Origin: Pseudomonas luteola NBRC 103146
GTDB taxonomy: Bacteria; Pseudomonadota; Gammaproteobacteria; Pseudomonadales; Pseudomonadaceae
NCBI RefSeq assembly: GCF_002091675.1
Contig: NZ_BDAE01000010.1
Span: 91,203-155,202 of the forward strand
DNA length: 64,000 bases
Reading direction: 5' to 3'
The notes below the pieces were generated by a model. That model saw only the letters and a list, made by a program, of their open reading frames with translations, was not told the DNA's origin and searched no databases. Position numbers and translations under genes: made by a program. The stretch's first letter is position 1, and each line of letters opens with the position of its first letter. Positions 1 through 10,555 of this stretch are shown here, piece after piece.

Positions 1-1
1 G

Positions 2-1207
2 CTTTATCTGCAGCCGGTACAGGATCTAACGGTGGAAGATCAGGTTAGTCGTACGCAATACCAGTTCCGTCTGGTCGACTCGAGCCTGGAAACGCTCAAG
101 ACTTGGGTTCCAAAGCTGGTCGAGCATTTGCAGACGCTACCGCAGCTGACGGAAGTCGCCAGTGACTTGCAACCGCGCGGCCTGCAGGCCTATATCAGCG
201 TTGATCGGGATAACGCGTCTCGGCTGGGCGTGAGCCTGAGCGATGTTGACAGCGCATTGTACAATGCGTTTGGTCAGCGCCTGGTTTCAACTATCTTCAC
301 TCAGTCCAACCAGTACCGGGTCGTACTGGAAGTGGGGCCGCAGTTCCAGCTGGGACCGCAGGCGCTGACGCAGATCTACGTGCCAAGCTCCACGACGACC
401 ACTACCAACGGCACGACCACTACAACCAGTGGGCAGGTGCCGCTATCGGCCATCGCCCATGTAGAGGAACGCAATACCCTTCTAGCGATCAACCATGCCG
501 GGCAGCTACCTGCCGCGACAGTTTCCTTCAACTTGGCCAAAGGTGTATCGCTGGGTGAGGCTGTGGAAGCGATCCGTCAGGCGGAGCAGGATCTCAAGAT
601 GCCGGCAACTGTTGATACCCATTTCCAGGGTGCAGCGCTGGCGTTCGAGTCTTCCCTGTCGAGCACGCTACTGCTGATTCTGGCCGCAGTGGTCACCATG
701 TACATTGTGCTGGGAATTCTTTATGAGAGCTTTATCCATCCCGTCACGATTCTATCGACGCTGCCTTCGGCCGGGGTAGGAGCGTTGCTGGCACTCTGGA
801 TTGCTGGGCAGGACATCGGCATGGTGGCCATCATCGGCATCATTCTCCTGATCGGTATCGTCAAGAAGAACGCCATCATGATGATCGACTTTGCCCTTGA
901 AGCTGAGCGGGAAGAGGGTAAAACACCAGAGGAGGCTATCTACCAAGCCTGTCTGCTGCGCTTCCGGCCGATCCTGATGACTACCATGGCTGCCTTGCTG
1001 GGCGCCTTGCCATTGATGTTGGCCAGCGGTGCAGGCGCCGAGCTGCGCCAGCCGCTGGGTATTGCGATGGTAGGCGGTCTTCTGGTTAGCCAGCTGCTGA
1101 CCTTGTTTACCACTCCGGTCATTTACCTGGCGTTTGGCCGGTTAGCCACACGATTCAACCGCTGGCGCTATCGGCATAACCTGGATTTCTCCGGGGAAAT
1201 CCGATGA
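2..1207 (+). CDS. muxB: RND multidrug efflux transporter MuxB/MdtB, C-terminal part
   Basis: This is the last 401 residues of an inner-membrane RND proton antiporter; the reading frame is open through the left window edge, so the first roughly 640 residues lie outside. The start of the fragment ([14 protein letters not shown]) matches the porter domain of MdtB/MuxB. It continues through the docking domain and then a hydrophobic half with the TM10 motif [16 protein letters not shown], whose lysine belongs to the proton relay. The stop overlaps the muxC start by 4 nt, so B and C are translationally coupled, as in muxABC-opmB, where the two transporters form a heteromeric pump. Odd: a threonine-rich insertion (about residues 129-144 of the fragment) sits between IYVPSS and GQVPLSAI, where the relatives I recall have a short loop. 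Confidence 0.93.
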   Translation, partial: LYLQPVQDLTVEDQVSRTQYQFRLVDSSLETLKTWVPKLVEHLQTLPQLTEVASDLQPRGLQAYISVDRDNASRLGVSLSDVDSALYNAFGQRLVSTIFTQSNQYRVVLEVGPQFQLGPQALTQIYVPSSTTTTTNGTTTTTSGQVPLSAIAHVEERNTLLAINHAGQLPAATVSFNLAKGVSLGEAVEAIRQAEQDLKMPATVDTHFQGAALAFESSLSSTLLLILAAVVTMYIVLGILYESFIHPVTILSTLPSAGVGALLALWIAGQDIGMVAIIGIILLIGIVKKNAIMMIDFALEAEREEGKTPEEAIYQACLLRFRPILMTTMAALLGALPLMLASGAGAELRQPLGIAMVGGLLVSQLLTLFTTPVIYLAFGRLATRFNRWRYRHNLDFSGEIR

Positions 1208-4200
1208 ATTTTTCGGCACTGTTCATTCGGCGACCGGTTGCGACTTTGTTGTTGACGCTGGCTATCGTGCTATCCGGTTGGCTGTCTTTCGGTTTGCTGC
1301 CAGTTGCACCGTTACCACAGGTGGATTTTCCTACCATTGTGGTCAGCGGCACTCTGGCAGGAGCCAGTCCCGAGACCATGGCCTCTTCAGTGGCTACACC
1401 TCTGGAACGCTCATTGGGACGTATTTCGGGCATTACTGAAATGACGTCCACCAGCTCTCAGGGCAGTACCACCATCATCATCCAGTTCGATCTGGATAAG
1501 AACATCGACGGTGCCGCGCGTGAGGTTCAGGCTGCCATCAATGCGGCGGTGCCTTCGTTGCCCACGGGAATGCCCAGCAATCCGACCTACCGTAAGATCA
1601 ATCCGGCCGATATGCCTATCATGGTATTGGCGCTCACGTCGGATAAGCTGGACAAGGGTAAGCTTTATGATCTGGCATCCAATACGGTCGCCCTCAAACT
1701 GGCCTCGGCCAAAGGGGTCGGTCAGGTCAGCGTAGGCGGCAGTTCGTCGCCTGCCGTGCGGATCGATCTGAACCCGGATGCGCTCAACCAATACGGCTTG
1801 TCTCTAGACGATGTTCGTACCGCGATCAATGCGGCCAATTCCAATTCGCCTAAAGGCGCATTTGAGTACGGCGATCTGCATTGGCAAATCGACGCCAATT
1901 CCCGGTTGAACAAGGCGAGTGACTATCGACCGCTCATCATTCGCACCCGTAATGGTCAAGTGGCGCGCCTGGACGATGTAGCCACCATTACCGATTCAGT
2001 CGAAGACACCCGCAACCTTGGTTTCTCCAATAATTCTCCGGCGGTGCTCATTCTGATTTCACGGCAGGCCGGCGCCAATATCATTGAAACCATCGACGGT
2101 ATCCGGGAGCAGTTGCCAACGCTACAGGAGACATTGGGCAAGGACGTCACGCTGAGCATCATGGATGACCGTAGCCCCGGCATTCGCGATTCGCTGCATG
2201 AAGCCGAGTTTACGCTGATCATTTCCATCGCCCTGGTCATTCTGGTGGTATACCTGTTCCTGCGGGACATTCGTGCGACATTGATCCCCAGCATTGCCGT
2301 ACCAATCTCTCTGGTGGTCACCTTTGCGGTGATGTATCTGTGCGGGTTTTCGCTCAATAACCTGTCGCTCATGGCGTTGATCGTCTGTACCGGATTTGTA
2401 GTCGACGATGCCATTGTGGTGGTGGAGTATATTGCCCGCCGGATCGAAGAGGGCGAGAAACCCTATCAGGCCGCATTATTGGGTGCGCGCGAGGTAGGGT
2501 TCACGGTTCTTTCCATGAGCCTGTCGCTGGTGGCGGTCTTTCTGCCGATTCTGTTGCTGACGGGCATTATTGGTCGCCTGTTCCGCGAGTTTGCGGTGAC
2601 GCTATCGGTTGCCGTTCTGGTGTCGATGGTCGTATCGCTGACGCTTACGCCGATGCTGTGCGCCAGGCTTCTCAGGGCGCACCGGCCCCGCAAGGAAACG
2701 CCTGTAGAGCAAAAGACGAGTCGTCTGGTTGCAGCAATGTCCCGGTATTATCGGGCAAGCCTTGCCTGGGCGTTGGATCACTCGCTTCTCATGCTGTTGA
2801 TTCTGATCGCCACGATTGCGCTCAACTTTTACCTGTATGCCGTAGTACCCAAGGGTTTTCTGCCGGATCAGGATACCGGCCGCCTGCGTGGCTATGCCGT
2901 GGCGGATCAGGGAATCTCCTTCAGTGGAATGCAGAGCAAGATGGAGGCTTATCGGAAAGTGCTCATGGCCGATCCGGCGGTCGACAATGTGCTGGGTTTT
3001 ACCGGAGGCCGAGGGCCTGGCGGCTCATCCACCAATAGCGGGTCGTTTTTCATTACGCTCAAGGATATCTCCCAGCGCGATCCAGTCGAGACCGTCGCCA
3101 TGCGGCTGCGCAAAGCCGCGGCAGCTCAGGTGCCTGGTGCCAACCTCTTCCTGGTGGCGTCACAAGACTTTCGCGCCGGAGGGCGGGAAGGAAATGGTGC
3201 TTATCAATTCACGGTCAAAAGTGACGACCTGGAGCTTTTGCGTACCTGGAATCCACGGATCGAGGCTGCTCTTCGAAAGGTCTCGCAGATCATTTCTGTG
3301 AACAGCGATTCGCAGGACAAGGGGGTTGAGCTATCGCTGGACATCGACCGAGACACGGCCAGCCGGTACGGCGTCGACATTCAGATGATTAATGCCGTCT
3401 TGAACAACTCGTTCTCGCAGCGGCAAATCTCGACCATGTATGAAGACCGCAACCAGTACCACGTTGTGCTGGGTGTGGGTGATCAGTACAGGCAGAGTGT
3501 GGACGTCTTGAGCCAGGTGTATGTGGTCACCAGCGAGGGTAATCGTGTCCCGCTTTCCAGCTTCACTCGTTATCGGTTCAGTAACGCTCCGCTGCGGGTT
3601 GCCCATGACGGTCAGTTTGCCGCGTCGACGTTTTTCTTCGATCTCGCGCCTGATGTAAGTATCAGTCAGGCCAGGGATGCGATCCGTGACGCGATCAAAC
3701 CGTTGAAGCTGCCGATTGGATTACAGACGGCGTTTGCGGGAAATGCCAGCATGGCGCAGCAGTCCCAGAGCGCTATGCCCCTGATTATTGTGGCTGCCCT
3801 GGTTGCGGTGTATATCGTGCTGGGTATGTTGTATGAAAGCTATATTCATCCACTGACGATTCTGTCGACGCTGCCTTCGGCGGGCGTTGGAGCTTTGCTG
3901 GCGCTGCAGCTCTTCAATACGCCGTTCACCTTGATCGCACTTATTGGCGTAATCCTCCTCATCGGGATCGTCAAGAAGAATGCCATCATGATTGTGGACT
4001 CTGCGCTGGATGCCGAGCGGCGTCTGGGGCTGGCGCCTCGCGAGGCGATTTTGGATGGCTGCGTCAGACGTTTCCGACCAATCATGATGACCACGCTGGC
4101 TGCAGTGCTTGGCGCCTTGCCCTTGCTTCTGGGCATGGGCGGTGATGCGCCGCTGCGTCGGCCGCTGGGGATCACTATCATTGGTGGCTTGATTGGCAGT

Positions 4201-4332
4201 CAGTTGCTGACGTTATATACCACTCCCGTTATCTACCTGTATCTGGACCGTCTGCGACACTGGTTTAACCGCCGTTGGGCGGGACGCCGAGCAGGCTCGC
4301 GCACGCATGCGCCCATGGAGAAATCATCATGA
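1204..4332 (+). CDS. muxC: RND multidrug efflux transporter MuxC/MdtC
   Basis: This is a full-length (1042 aa) inner-membrane RND antiporter, the second transporter of a MuxB-MuxC type pump. The N-terminus has the family signature ([20 protein letters not shown]). TM4 carries the proton-relay pair in [14 protein letters not shown] and TM10 the relay lysine in [16 protein letters not shown]. Two large periplasmic porter regions lie between the membrane blocks. The start ATG overlaps the muxB stop (ATGA) and the stop overlaps the opmB start, giving a tightly coupled muxB-muxC-opmB unit. Substrates of MuxABC-OpmB known from P. aeruginosa include novobiocin and other aromatic antibiotics; substrate range here is inference. 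Confidence 0.95.
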   Translation: MNFSALFIRRPVATLLLTLAIVLSGWLSFGLLPVAPLPQVDFPTIVVSGTLAGASPETMASSVATPLERSLGRISGITEMTSTSSQGSTTIIIQFDLDKNIDGAAREVQAAINAAVPSLPTGMPSNPTYRKINPADMPIMVLALTSDKLDKGKLYDLASNTVALKLASAKGVGQVSVGGSSSPAVRIDLNPDALNQYGLSLDDVRTAINAANSNSPKGAFEYGDLHWQIDANSRLNKASDYRPLIIRTRNGQVARLDDVATITDSVEDTRNLGFSNNSPAVLILISRQAGANIIETIDGIREQLPTLQETLGKDVTLSIMDDRSPGIRDSLHEAEFTLIISIALVILVVYLFLRDIRATLIPSIAVPISLVVTFAVMYLCGFSLNNLSLMALIVCTGFVVDDAIVVVEYIARRIEEGEKPYQAALLGAREVGFTVLSMSLSLVAVFLPILLLTGIIGRLFREFAVTLSVAVLVSMVVSLTLTPMLCARLLRAHRPRKETPVEQKTSRLVAAMSRYYRASLAWALDHSLLMLLILIATIALNFYLYAVVPKGFLPDQDTGRLRGYAVADQGISFSGMQSKMEAYRKVLMADPAVDNVLGFTGGRGPGGSSTNSGSFFITLKDISQRDPVETVAMRLRKAAAAQVPGANLFLVASQDFRAGGREGNGAYQFTVKSDDLELLRTWNPRIEAALRKVSQIISVNSDSQDKGVELSLDIDRDTASRYGVDIQMINAVLNNSFSQRQISTMYEDRNQYHVVLGVGDQYRQSVDVLSQVYVVTSEGNRVPLSSFTRYRFSNAPLRVAHDGQFAASTFFFDLAPDVSISQARDAIRDAIKPLKLPIGLQTAFAGNASMAQQSQSAMPLIIVAALVAVYIVLGMLYESYIHPLTILSTLPSAGVGALLALQLFNTPFTLIALIGVILLIGIVKKNAIMIVDSALDAERRLGLAPREAILDGCVRRFRPIMMTTLAAVLGALPLLLGMGGDAPLRRPLGITIIGGLIGSQLLTLYTTPVIYLYLDRLRHWFNRRWAGRRAGSRTHAPMEKSS

Positions 4333-5828
4333 TGTCGTTTTCAGCTCGTCCCCATTACCTGGGACTTGCCCTTGCCTTAGCCGTGGGTGGCTGCACAGTG
4401 GGACCAGATTACCAGCGACCCCAGGTCACTACGCCCATCGCATTTAAGCATGCTGAAGGTTGGCAGATGGCCAAGCCCAGCGATGCCATCAAGCGGGGGC
4501 AATGGTGGGAGGTGTATGGAGACAGCACCCTTGATGGTCTGATGCAGCGCCTGGAGAACTCCAACCAGACACTGGCCCAGTATGAAGCCCAGTATCGCCA
4601 GGCACGCGCTCTGGTACGCCAAGCACGCGCCTCCTTCCTTCCCGCGGTAACCGGAAGCGCTGGTGCAACACGCTCGGGGCAGGGCGGTGGAAGCAGTTCG
4701 AGTTATCAGTATCAGACGTCAACAGGAACGACCGTCACATTGCCACAAGGCACCAGCAGCGCCACTACTTCCAACAGCTACACCACCAGTCTTGGTGTCA
4801 GCTGGGAGCTTGACCTGTGGGGAAGCATTCGCCGCAGCGTGGAATCCCAAACAGGATCGGCGCAAGCCAGCGTGGCCGAGTTGGCCTCTACCAAGTTGAG
4901 TCTGCAATCGGAGCTGGCACAGAACTATTTGCAATTGAGGGTTCTGGATGCCCAGCAACGGCTCCTGGATGCTACGGTGCAGGCCTATGAGCGGTCACTA
5001 CGGGTCACCGAAAACCAGTATCGCGCCGGTATGACTACGCGTTCGGACGTTGCCCAGGCTACGACCCAGCTCAAAAGTACCCAGGCGGATGCCATTGACC
5101 TCAAGTACCAGCGTGCGCAGCTGGAAAATGCGATTGCTGTGTTGATTGGTGTCCCGCCATCTGAGTTCAGTCTGGCGGCAGTAGAGACAGTACCGACCGT
5201 GCCCGGCATCCCTGCCAGCGTGCCGTCCGAGCTGTTGCAGCGTCGTCCGGATATTGCTCAGGCTGAGCGGCAGGTAATGGCTGCCAATGCCCAGATCGGT
5301 GTTGCCAAGGCGGCATATTACCCGACGCTTTCCCTGACAGCCTCGGGCGGTTATCGAAACAGCCAGTGGGGTAATCTGGTCAGCACCCCTAACCGTTATT
5401 GGTCCATCGGGCCAGCGTTCGATCTGACATTGTTTGACTTCGGCGCACGCCGTGCACAGGTCGAGCAGGCCGAAGCATCTTATGATCAGACTGTTGCCCA
5501 ATATCGTCAGGCGGTACTCAACGGTTTCAAGGAGGTCGAAGATTACCTGGTTGAGCTGGACGTTCTTAATCAGGAATCCGGTGTAAGGCAGGAGGCACTG
5601 GATTCGGCGCGGGAGTCGCTGCGTCTGGCAGAAAATCAGTACCGTGCAGGTCTGATCGATTATCTGGACGTAGTAACGCTGCAAACCACGGCATTAAACA
5701 ACGAACGCACCAACCTGACGCTGTTGGGTAGTCGTCTGGTTACCAGCGTTCAGTTGATTGCTGCAATGGGTGGTGGCTGGAATGCCGTTGAGCTTCAGCA
5801 GGATCCGCTCGCCAGGAGTGAGCCGTAA
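4329..5828 (+). CDS. opmB: Outer-membrane efflux lipoprotein OpmB (OprM/NodT family)
   Basis: This is the trimeric outer-membrane channel of the MuxABC pump, about 499 aa. ATG 4329 was chosen because GGAG at 4317-4320 precedes it and it overlaps the muxC stop; a longer frame begins upstream at a TTG inside muxC and lacks a signal. The N-terminus is a lipoprotein signal ending in AVGGC (Cys22), followed by TVGPDYQRP, typical of the family. Two repeated outer-membrane efflux domains follow, with the paired motifs ENQYRAG at both repeats and RRPDIAQAERQ before the second. Odd: residues about 115-150 are rich in Ser, Thr, Gly and Gln, a low-complexity loop in the first repeat. It is the last gene of the operon. 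Confidence 0.92.
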   Translation: MMSFSARPHYLGLALALAVGGCTVGPDYQRPQVTTPIAFKHAEGWQMAKPSDAIKRGQWWEVYGDSTLDGLMQRLENSNQTLAQYEAQYRQARALVRQARASFLPAVTGSAGATRSGQGGGSSSSYQYQTSTGTTVTLPQGTSSATTSNSYTTSLGVSWELDLWGSIRRSVESQTGSAQASVAELASTKLSLQSELAQNYLQLRVLDAQQRLLDATVQAYERSLRVTENQYRAGMTTRSDVAQATTQLKSTQADAIDLKYQRAQLENAIAVLIGVPPSEFSLAAVETVPTVPGIPASVPSELLQRRPDIAQAERQVMAANAQIGVAKAAYYPTLSLTASGGYRNSQWGNLVSTPNRYWSIGPAFDLTLFDFGARRAQVEQAEASYDQTVAQYRQAVLNGFKEVEDYLVELDVLNQESGVRQEALDSARESLRLAENQYRAGLIDYLDVVTLQTTALNNERTNLTLLGSRLVTSVQLIAAMGGGWNAVELQQDPLARSEP

Positions 5829-5829
5829 C

Positions 5830-5872
5830 AAGAAAAAGCCCGCGGCCCAAGGAGCAGGGAAAGCCGCGGGCC
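5830..5872 (-). terminator. Rho-independent terminator of the mexEF-oprN operon
   Basis: A 9-bp perfect inverted repeat, GCCCGCGGC at 5838-5846 and GCCGCGGGC at 5863-5871, is flanked on its left by an A-rich run at 5831-5837. Read on the - strand it is a stem followed by a T tract, 31 nt beyond the oprN stop. The convergent opmB transcript meets the same hairpin but without a T tract. Confidence 0.85.
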
Positions 5873-5902
5873 AGGGCGACATCGTCGCCCCTAACCGAAG
5901 GA

Positions 5903-7294
5903 TCAGGCGTTGGGGATCTCCCAACCGCCGCCTAGTGATTTATAGATCGCTACAATGCCTTGGTAGAGTTCGACTTCCGCTTGGGCCTGGGCGTCTTCCG
6001 CCGCCAGTCGCTCGCGCTCTGCATCCAGCAATACCAGGAAGTCCGACCCGCCTTCGCGGTAGCGGATCGCTGCCTGCTCGGCTGCTGCGCGGCTGGCTTC
6101 GGACTGGCGAATCAGTGCAACCAGGCGCTCCTGGCGTTTACCATAGTCGCTAAAGGCATTGGCACTTTCTTCAAGGGCAAGCAGCACTTGCTGTTCATAG
6201 TTGGCCAGGGCGCCTTCGGCATCTGCCTTGGCCCCACGCAGGCGTGCGCGAACGCTACCTAAGTCAAAGGCTGGCCAGCTTAAGGTAGGACCCAGGCCCC
6301 ATGCGCGGGCGGCCGAAGAGCCGATCTCGGAACCCCGCCCCGCGGTGAACCCTAGAAAGCCGCTCAGGCTAACTTGCGGGAAAAGATCTGCAGTAGCTAC
6401 ACCGACATTCGCGGTTGCGGCTGCCAGCTGACGTTCGGCTGCCTGGATATCCGGGCGGCGGCGCAACAGCTCGGCCGGGTCACCAATGGGAAGCGCCTTG
6501 GCAATTGCAGGCACTGGCTTGGGTGAAAGGTCAATGCTCATCGCATCAGGCCGTTCGCCTATCAGGGTCGCTATCCGATTCTTTGCCCGCGCCGCTTCTG
6601 CCTGGAGTTGCGGCAGAGTCGCCTCGGTAGCCGCAAGGCGTGCATCAGCCCGCAAGACATCCAGCTGGCTGCCTACGCCTGCTTCATCCAGGGTTTGGGT
6701 CAATTGCCGGGAGGCTCGCTGATTCTTCAGGTTTTCCTGCGCAATATGCTCGCGCAGCTGGGCACCGCGGAGCGTGCCATAGGCGTCTACCAGTTCTGCA
6801 ATCAGGCTGACCTGCAGTTGATTGAGTTCTGCCTGCGCGGCGTCTGCCTGAGCATCGCTGGCTTCCAGTTGATGCTGGATCCGGCCGAAGAGATCAATCT
6901 CCCAGGCCATGTCTAATCCAAGATCATAACGCTCATTGTTTGTACGCTTATCGGTGAAGCCCGGCTGCTGCGCCTTGCCGATCTCGCTACTAGCGCGACT
7001 GGTCACAACAGGAAAGCGGTCATTGGCCGTATCATCACGCAGGGCACGAGCCGAGCGCAGTCGGGCATAGGCCACGCGAAGCTCCCGGTTGCCAGAAATC
7101 GAGCGCGCCACCAGCTGATTAAGGGTGGGGTCCTCGAATTGTTGCCACCACTGTGCCTCGAAACGGGAGTGATCATATTGGCTGCCCGCCGCGGTCTGCA
7201 GATGAGCCGGTTCGGTTTGCGGCGCCTGATAAGTCGGACCGACCGCACAGGCACTCAAGGCAAGGGCCAATAGACTTGGAACGAAGATTTTCAT
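5903..7294 (-). CDS. oprN: Outer-membrane efflux lipoprotein OprN
   Basis: This is the outer-membrane channel of the MexEF-OprN pump (463 aa). A lipoprotein signal ends in LSAC (Cys16), followed by AVGPTYQAP. Two outer-membrane efflux repeats are visible, with RRRPDIQAAERQLAAA at the junction and YREGGSDFLVLLDAERE in the second repeat. The start overlaps the mexF stop by 4 nt (ATGA), so translation is coupled. It is the last gene of the mexEF-oprN unit and is followed by a strong terminator. The identity as OprN rather than another NodT-family protein rests on its place behind mexF and mexT. Confidence 0.93.
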   Translation of the reverse strand: MKIFVPSLLALALSACAVGPTYQAPQTEPAHLQTAAGSQYDHSRFEAQWWQQFEDPTLNQLVARSISGNRELRVAYARLRSARALRDDTANDRFPVVTSRASSEIGKAQQPGFTDKRTNNERYDLGLDMAWEIDLFGRIQHQLEASDAQADAAQAELNQLQVSLIAELVDAYGTLRGAQLREHIAQENLKNQRASRQLTQTLDEAGVGSQLDVLRADARLAATEATLPQLQAEAARAKNRIATLIGERPDAMSIDLSPKPVPAIAKALPIGDPAELLRRRPDIQAAERQLAAATANVGVATADLFPQVSLSGFLGFTAGRGSEIGSSAARAWGLGPTLSWPAFDLGSVRARLRGAKADAEGALANYEQQVLLALEESANAFSDYGKRQERLVALIRQSEASRAAAEQAAIRYREGGSDFLVLLDAERERLAAEDAQAQAEVELYQGIVAIYKSLGGGWEIPNA

Positions 7295-10200
7295 GACAGC
7301 ACCTCCTGTGCGGCGATACGGCGCTCAGCACGACGCTCTACGAACGCACGGATCAGCACATAGAACAATGGAGTCAGTAGCAGGCCAAAGAAGGTCACAC
7401 CCAGCATGCCGGAGAACACCGCAACGCCCATGGCATGACGCATCTCGGCACCTGCACCGGTAGACGTCACCAGCGGCACCACGCCCATGATGAAGGCAAA
7501 GCTGGTCATCAGGATCGGGCGTAGACGCAACCGGCATGCTTCCAGTACGGCGGCCACACGGTCCATGCCTTCTTCCTGTTTATCCTTGGCGAACTCCACG
7601 ATCAGAATTGCGTTTTTGCAGGCCAGGCCAACCAAGACGATCAGGCCGATCTGGGTAAAGATGTTGTTATCACTCCCGGACAGAATGACCCCTGTGATAG
7701 CGCACAGAAGCGTCATTGGTACGATGAGAATAACGGCAAGCGGCAGGCTCCAGCTTTCGTACTGGGCAGCAAGCACCAGGAAGGCCAGCAGCACGCACAG
7801 CGGGAAGACCAGGAAGGCCGTGTTGCCCGACAGGATTTGCTGGTAGGTCAGCTCGGTCCACTCGTAGGTCATGCCATTGGGCAACTCTTCCTTCATGAGT
7901 TTTTCCAGCGCGGCCTGTGCCTGGCCCGAGCTGTAACCGGGTGCCGGGGCGCCGTTGATTTCGGCTGTGATAAACCCGTTGTAGTGCATCACGCGGTCGG
8001 GGCCTGCGCTATCACTTACCTTCACGAAGGTAGACAGCGGCACCATCTCGCCCAGGTTGTTACGTACCTTCAGCTGGCCGATCTGGTCGGCTTCAAGGCG
8101 GAACTGCTGATCGGCTTGTACGTTGACCTGGAAGGTACGGCCAAAGCGGTTGAAGTCGTTGGCATACAGCGAGCCCAGATAAACCTGTAGCGTATCGAAG
8201 ATATCGCTGATCGCAACGCCATGAGTTTTGGCTTTCTCACGATCAATATCGGCATCGATTTGCGGAACGTTGACCTGGTAACTGGAGAACAGGCCTGCCA
8301 GTTCCGGCACGCTCTGGCTTTTCGCAATGATGTTCTGCGTTTGGGCGAACAGCTCGTTATAGCCCAGGTTGCCTCGATCCTCGATTTGCACACGGAAACC
8401 GCCGATGCTACCCAGGCCCTGAACCGGCGGAGGCGGGAAGATCGCGATGATCGAATCCTGAATAGAACTGAACTTGCCGTTGAGTGCACCTGCAATCGCG
8501 TTGGCTGACAGACTCGGGTCCTTACGCTCTTCGAAGGGCTTGAGTGTCACGAAAACAATGCCGCTGTTGGGGCTGTTGGTAAACCCATTGATGGAGAGTC
8601 CCGGGAACGCCACGGTGCTTTCCACGCCCGGATACTTGAGCGCGATATCGGACATCCGCTTGATGACGTCTTCGGTACGATCCAGCGTAGAAGCGTCAGG
8701 CAGCTGCGCAAAGGCGACCAGATACTGCTTGTCCTGCTGCGGCACGAAACCTGTAGGCGTGTTCGTCAGCCCAAACACCGTCAGCGCCATCAGACCGGCA
8801 TAGACCACCAGCGCAATCGAGCCGCGGCGAAGCACACGTGCAACCACGCCTACATAGCCGTGACTGGCGCGTTCGAACATACGGTTGAATGGCGCGAACA
8901 GCCAGCTGCCCAGCAGGCGATCCAGCAAGCGCGAAAAACGGTCCTTGGGAGCATCGTGTCCCTTGAGCAGGACGGCTGCCAGTGCAGGGGAGAGCGTAAG
9001 CGAGTTGAAGGCTGAGATGACCGTTGAAATAGCAATGGTCAGGGCGAACTGTCGATAGAACTGTCCCGTCAATCCGGAAATAAAGGCGGTGGGTACAAAC
9101 ACAGCGCACAGCACTAGCGCGGTAGCGATGATAGGACCAGTTACTTCCCGCATCGCTCGCTGGGTTGCGGCAACCGGAGAGAGGCCCAGCCCAATGTTCC
9201 GTTCGACGTTTTCCACGACCACGATGGCATCGTCCACCACAATCCCAATAGCTAATACCAGCCCGAAAAGAGACAGTGCGTTCAGTGAAAACCCGAACAA
9301 GTGCATCAAGGCGAACGTGCCGATCAGCGAAACCGGAACGGCTGCCAGCGGGATGATAGAGGCGCGCCAGGTTTGCAGGAACAGCACCACAACCAGCACA
9401 ACCAGCACAATGGCTTCAAAAAGGGTATGCACAACCGCTTCGATGGAGCCACGGACGAAGATCGTAGGGTCATAAACGATGGAGTAGTCCATACCCTGAG
9501 GGAAGCTCTTCTTCAGGTCAGCCATTCTCGCCCGCACCTGATTGGACAGGTCGATTGCGTTGGAGCCTGGACGCTGGAAGATCGGTATGGCGACGGCTGG
9601 TTTGTTGTTCAGCAGTGAACGCAGGGCGTACTGGTTCGAGCCCAATTCAACGCGCGCAATGTCCTTCACGCGGGTGATTTCACCATTTGCGCCGGCTCGA
9701 ACGATGATGTTTTCGAACTCTTCCTCATTGACCAGGCGGCCTTGGGTGTTGATAGCCAGCTGGAAGCTGTTCGCGTTGGGCGCGGGCGGGGCGCCCAGAG
9801 AGCCTGCCGCAACCTGACGGTTTTGTTCGCGAATGGCGTTGACAACATCTGTTGCCGTCAGGCCACGGGAGGCCACCTTGTTCGGGTCAAGCCACACACG
9901 CAGGGAATACTCGCCCATGCCGAACAGCTGGACATCACCCACACCGTCCAGGCGGGACAGCTCGTCCTTAATGTTGATCAGCGCATAGTTGGACAGGTAC
10001 AGCATGTCGTAGCGCTCATCGGGCGAGGTAAGGTGCACCACCATGGCCAGATCCGGTGAGGCTTTGTCAGCGGTTACACCAAGACGCTGCACTTCTTCAG
10101 GCAGCTTGGGCAGGGTGCGGGTGACACGGTTCTGCACCTGTACCTGCGCTGTATCCAGATCTGTGCCCAAGGCAAACGTAATGGTCAGCTTCATCTTGCC

Positions 10201-10461
10201 GTCGGCAGTGGCCTGGGACGACATATAGAGCATGTGCTCGACGCCGTTCATGGCTTGCTCCAGCGGGGCTGCCACGGTCTCGCCGATAACTTTGGGGTTG
10301 GCGCCCGGGAAGGTAGCGTTAACCACTACTGTGGGCGGCACGACTTCCGGGTATTCACTGATAGGAAGTTGAAAGAGCGAGACGGCTCCGCCGATCAGGA
10401 TAATCAGCGAGAGAACGGCCGCGAAAATGGGACGCTTAATGAAGAACTGTGAGAAGTTCAT
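7291..10461 (-). CDS. mexF: RND multidrug efflux transporter MexF
   Basis: This is the inner-membrane proton-drug antiporter of MexEF-OprN, 1056 aa from the chosen start. The longer frame (to 10497) adds 12 residues before MNFSQFFIKRPIFAA; ATG 10461 is preferred because AAGGA lies about 9 nt upstream and the protein then begins with the family N-terminus. TM4 has the relay pair in [16 protein letters not shown] and TM10 the relay lysine in VLVGLACKNAILIVEFA. In P. aeruginosa this pump exports chloramphenicol, fluoroquinolones, trimethoprim and quorum-sensing precursors, and is normally nearly silent until MexT is active. A 94-nt spacer separates it from mexE. Confidence 0.95.
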   Translation of the reverse strand: MNFSQFFIKRPIFAAVLSLIILIGGAVSLFQLPISEYPEVVPPTVVVNATFPGANPKVIGETVAAPLEQAMNGVEHMLYMSSQATADGKMKLTITFALGTDLDTAQVQVQNRVTRTLPKLPEEVQRLGVTADKASPDLAMVVHLTSPDERYDMLYLSNYALINIKDELSRLDGVGDVQLFGMGEYSLRVWLDPNKVASRGLTATDVVNAIREQNRQVAAGSLGAPPAPNANSFQLAINTQGRLVNEEEFENIIVRAGANGEITRVKDIARVELGSNQYALRSLLNNKPAVAIPIFQRPGSNAIDLSNQVRARMADLKKSFPQGMDYSIVYDPTIFVRGSIEAVVHTLFEAIVLVVLVVVLFLQTWRASIIPLAAVPVSLIGTFALMHLFGFSLNALSLFGLVLAIGIVVDDAIVVVENVERNIGLGLSPVAATQRAMREVTGPIIATALVLCAVFVPTAFISGLTGQFYRQFALTIAISTVISAFNSLTLSPALAAVLLKGHDAPKDRFSRLLDRLLGSWLFAPFNRMFERASHGYVGVVARVLRRGSIALVVYAGLMALTVFGLTNTPTGFVPQQDKQYLVAFAQLPDASTLDRTEDVIKRMSDIALKYPGVESTVAFPGLSINGFTNSPNSGIVFVTLKPFEERKDPSLSANAIAGALNGKFSSIQDSIIAIFPPPPVQGLGSIGGFRVQIEDRGNLGYNELFAQTQNIIAKSQSVPELAGLFSSYQVNVPQIDADIDREKAKTHGVAISDIFDTLQVYLGSLYANDFNRFGRTFQVNVQADQQFRLEADQIGQLKVRNNLGEMVPLSTFVKVSDSAGPDRVMHYNGFITAEINGAPAPGYSSGQAQAALEKLMKEELPNGMTYEWTELTYQQILSGNTAFLVFPLCVLLAFLVLAAQYESWSLPLAVILIVPMTLLCAITGVILSGSDNNIFTQIGLIVLVGLACKNAILIVEFAKDKQEEGMDRVAAVLEACRLRLRPILMTSFAFIMGVVPLVTSTGAGAEMRHAMGVAVFSGMLGVTFFGLLLTPLFYVLIRAFVERRAERRIAAQEVLS

Positions 10462-10499
10462 CGGACCATTCCTTTGTAAACGCGAGCAACAGGGCACCG

Positions 10500-10522
10500 T
10501 CGCTCTCCTGGTAGAAGAGCGA
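10500..10522 (-). other. Small hairpin in the mexE-mexF spacer
   Basis: TCGCTCT at 10500-10506 and AGAGCGA at 10516-10522 form 7-bp arms around a 9-nt loop between mexE and mexF. There is no T tract, so it is not a terminator. It could set mRNA stability between the two genes; this is speculative. Confidence 0.35.
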
Positions 10523-10555
10523 GGCGCATGGGCTTGGCGGCAGGGTTAGACGGTG

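Noticed and set aside
4275..4328. Longer N-terminus for OpmB starting at a TTG
   Set aside because: It lies inside muxC and would put 18 residues before the lipoprotein signal.
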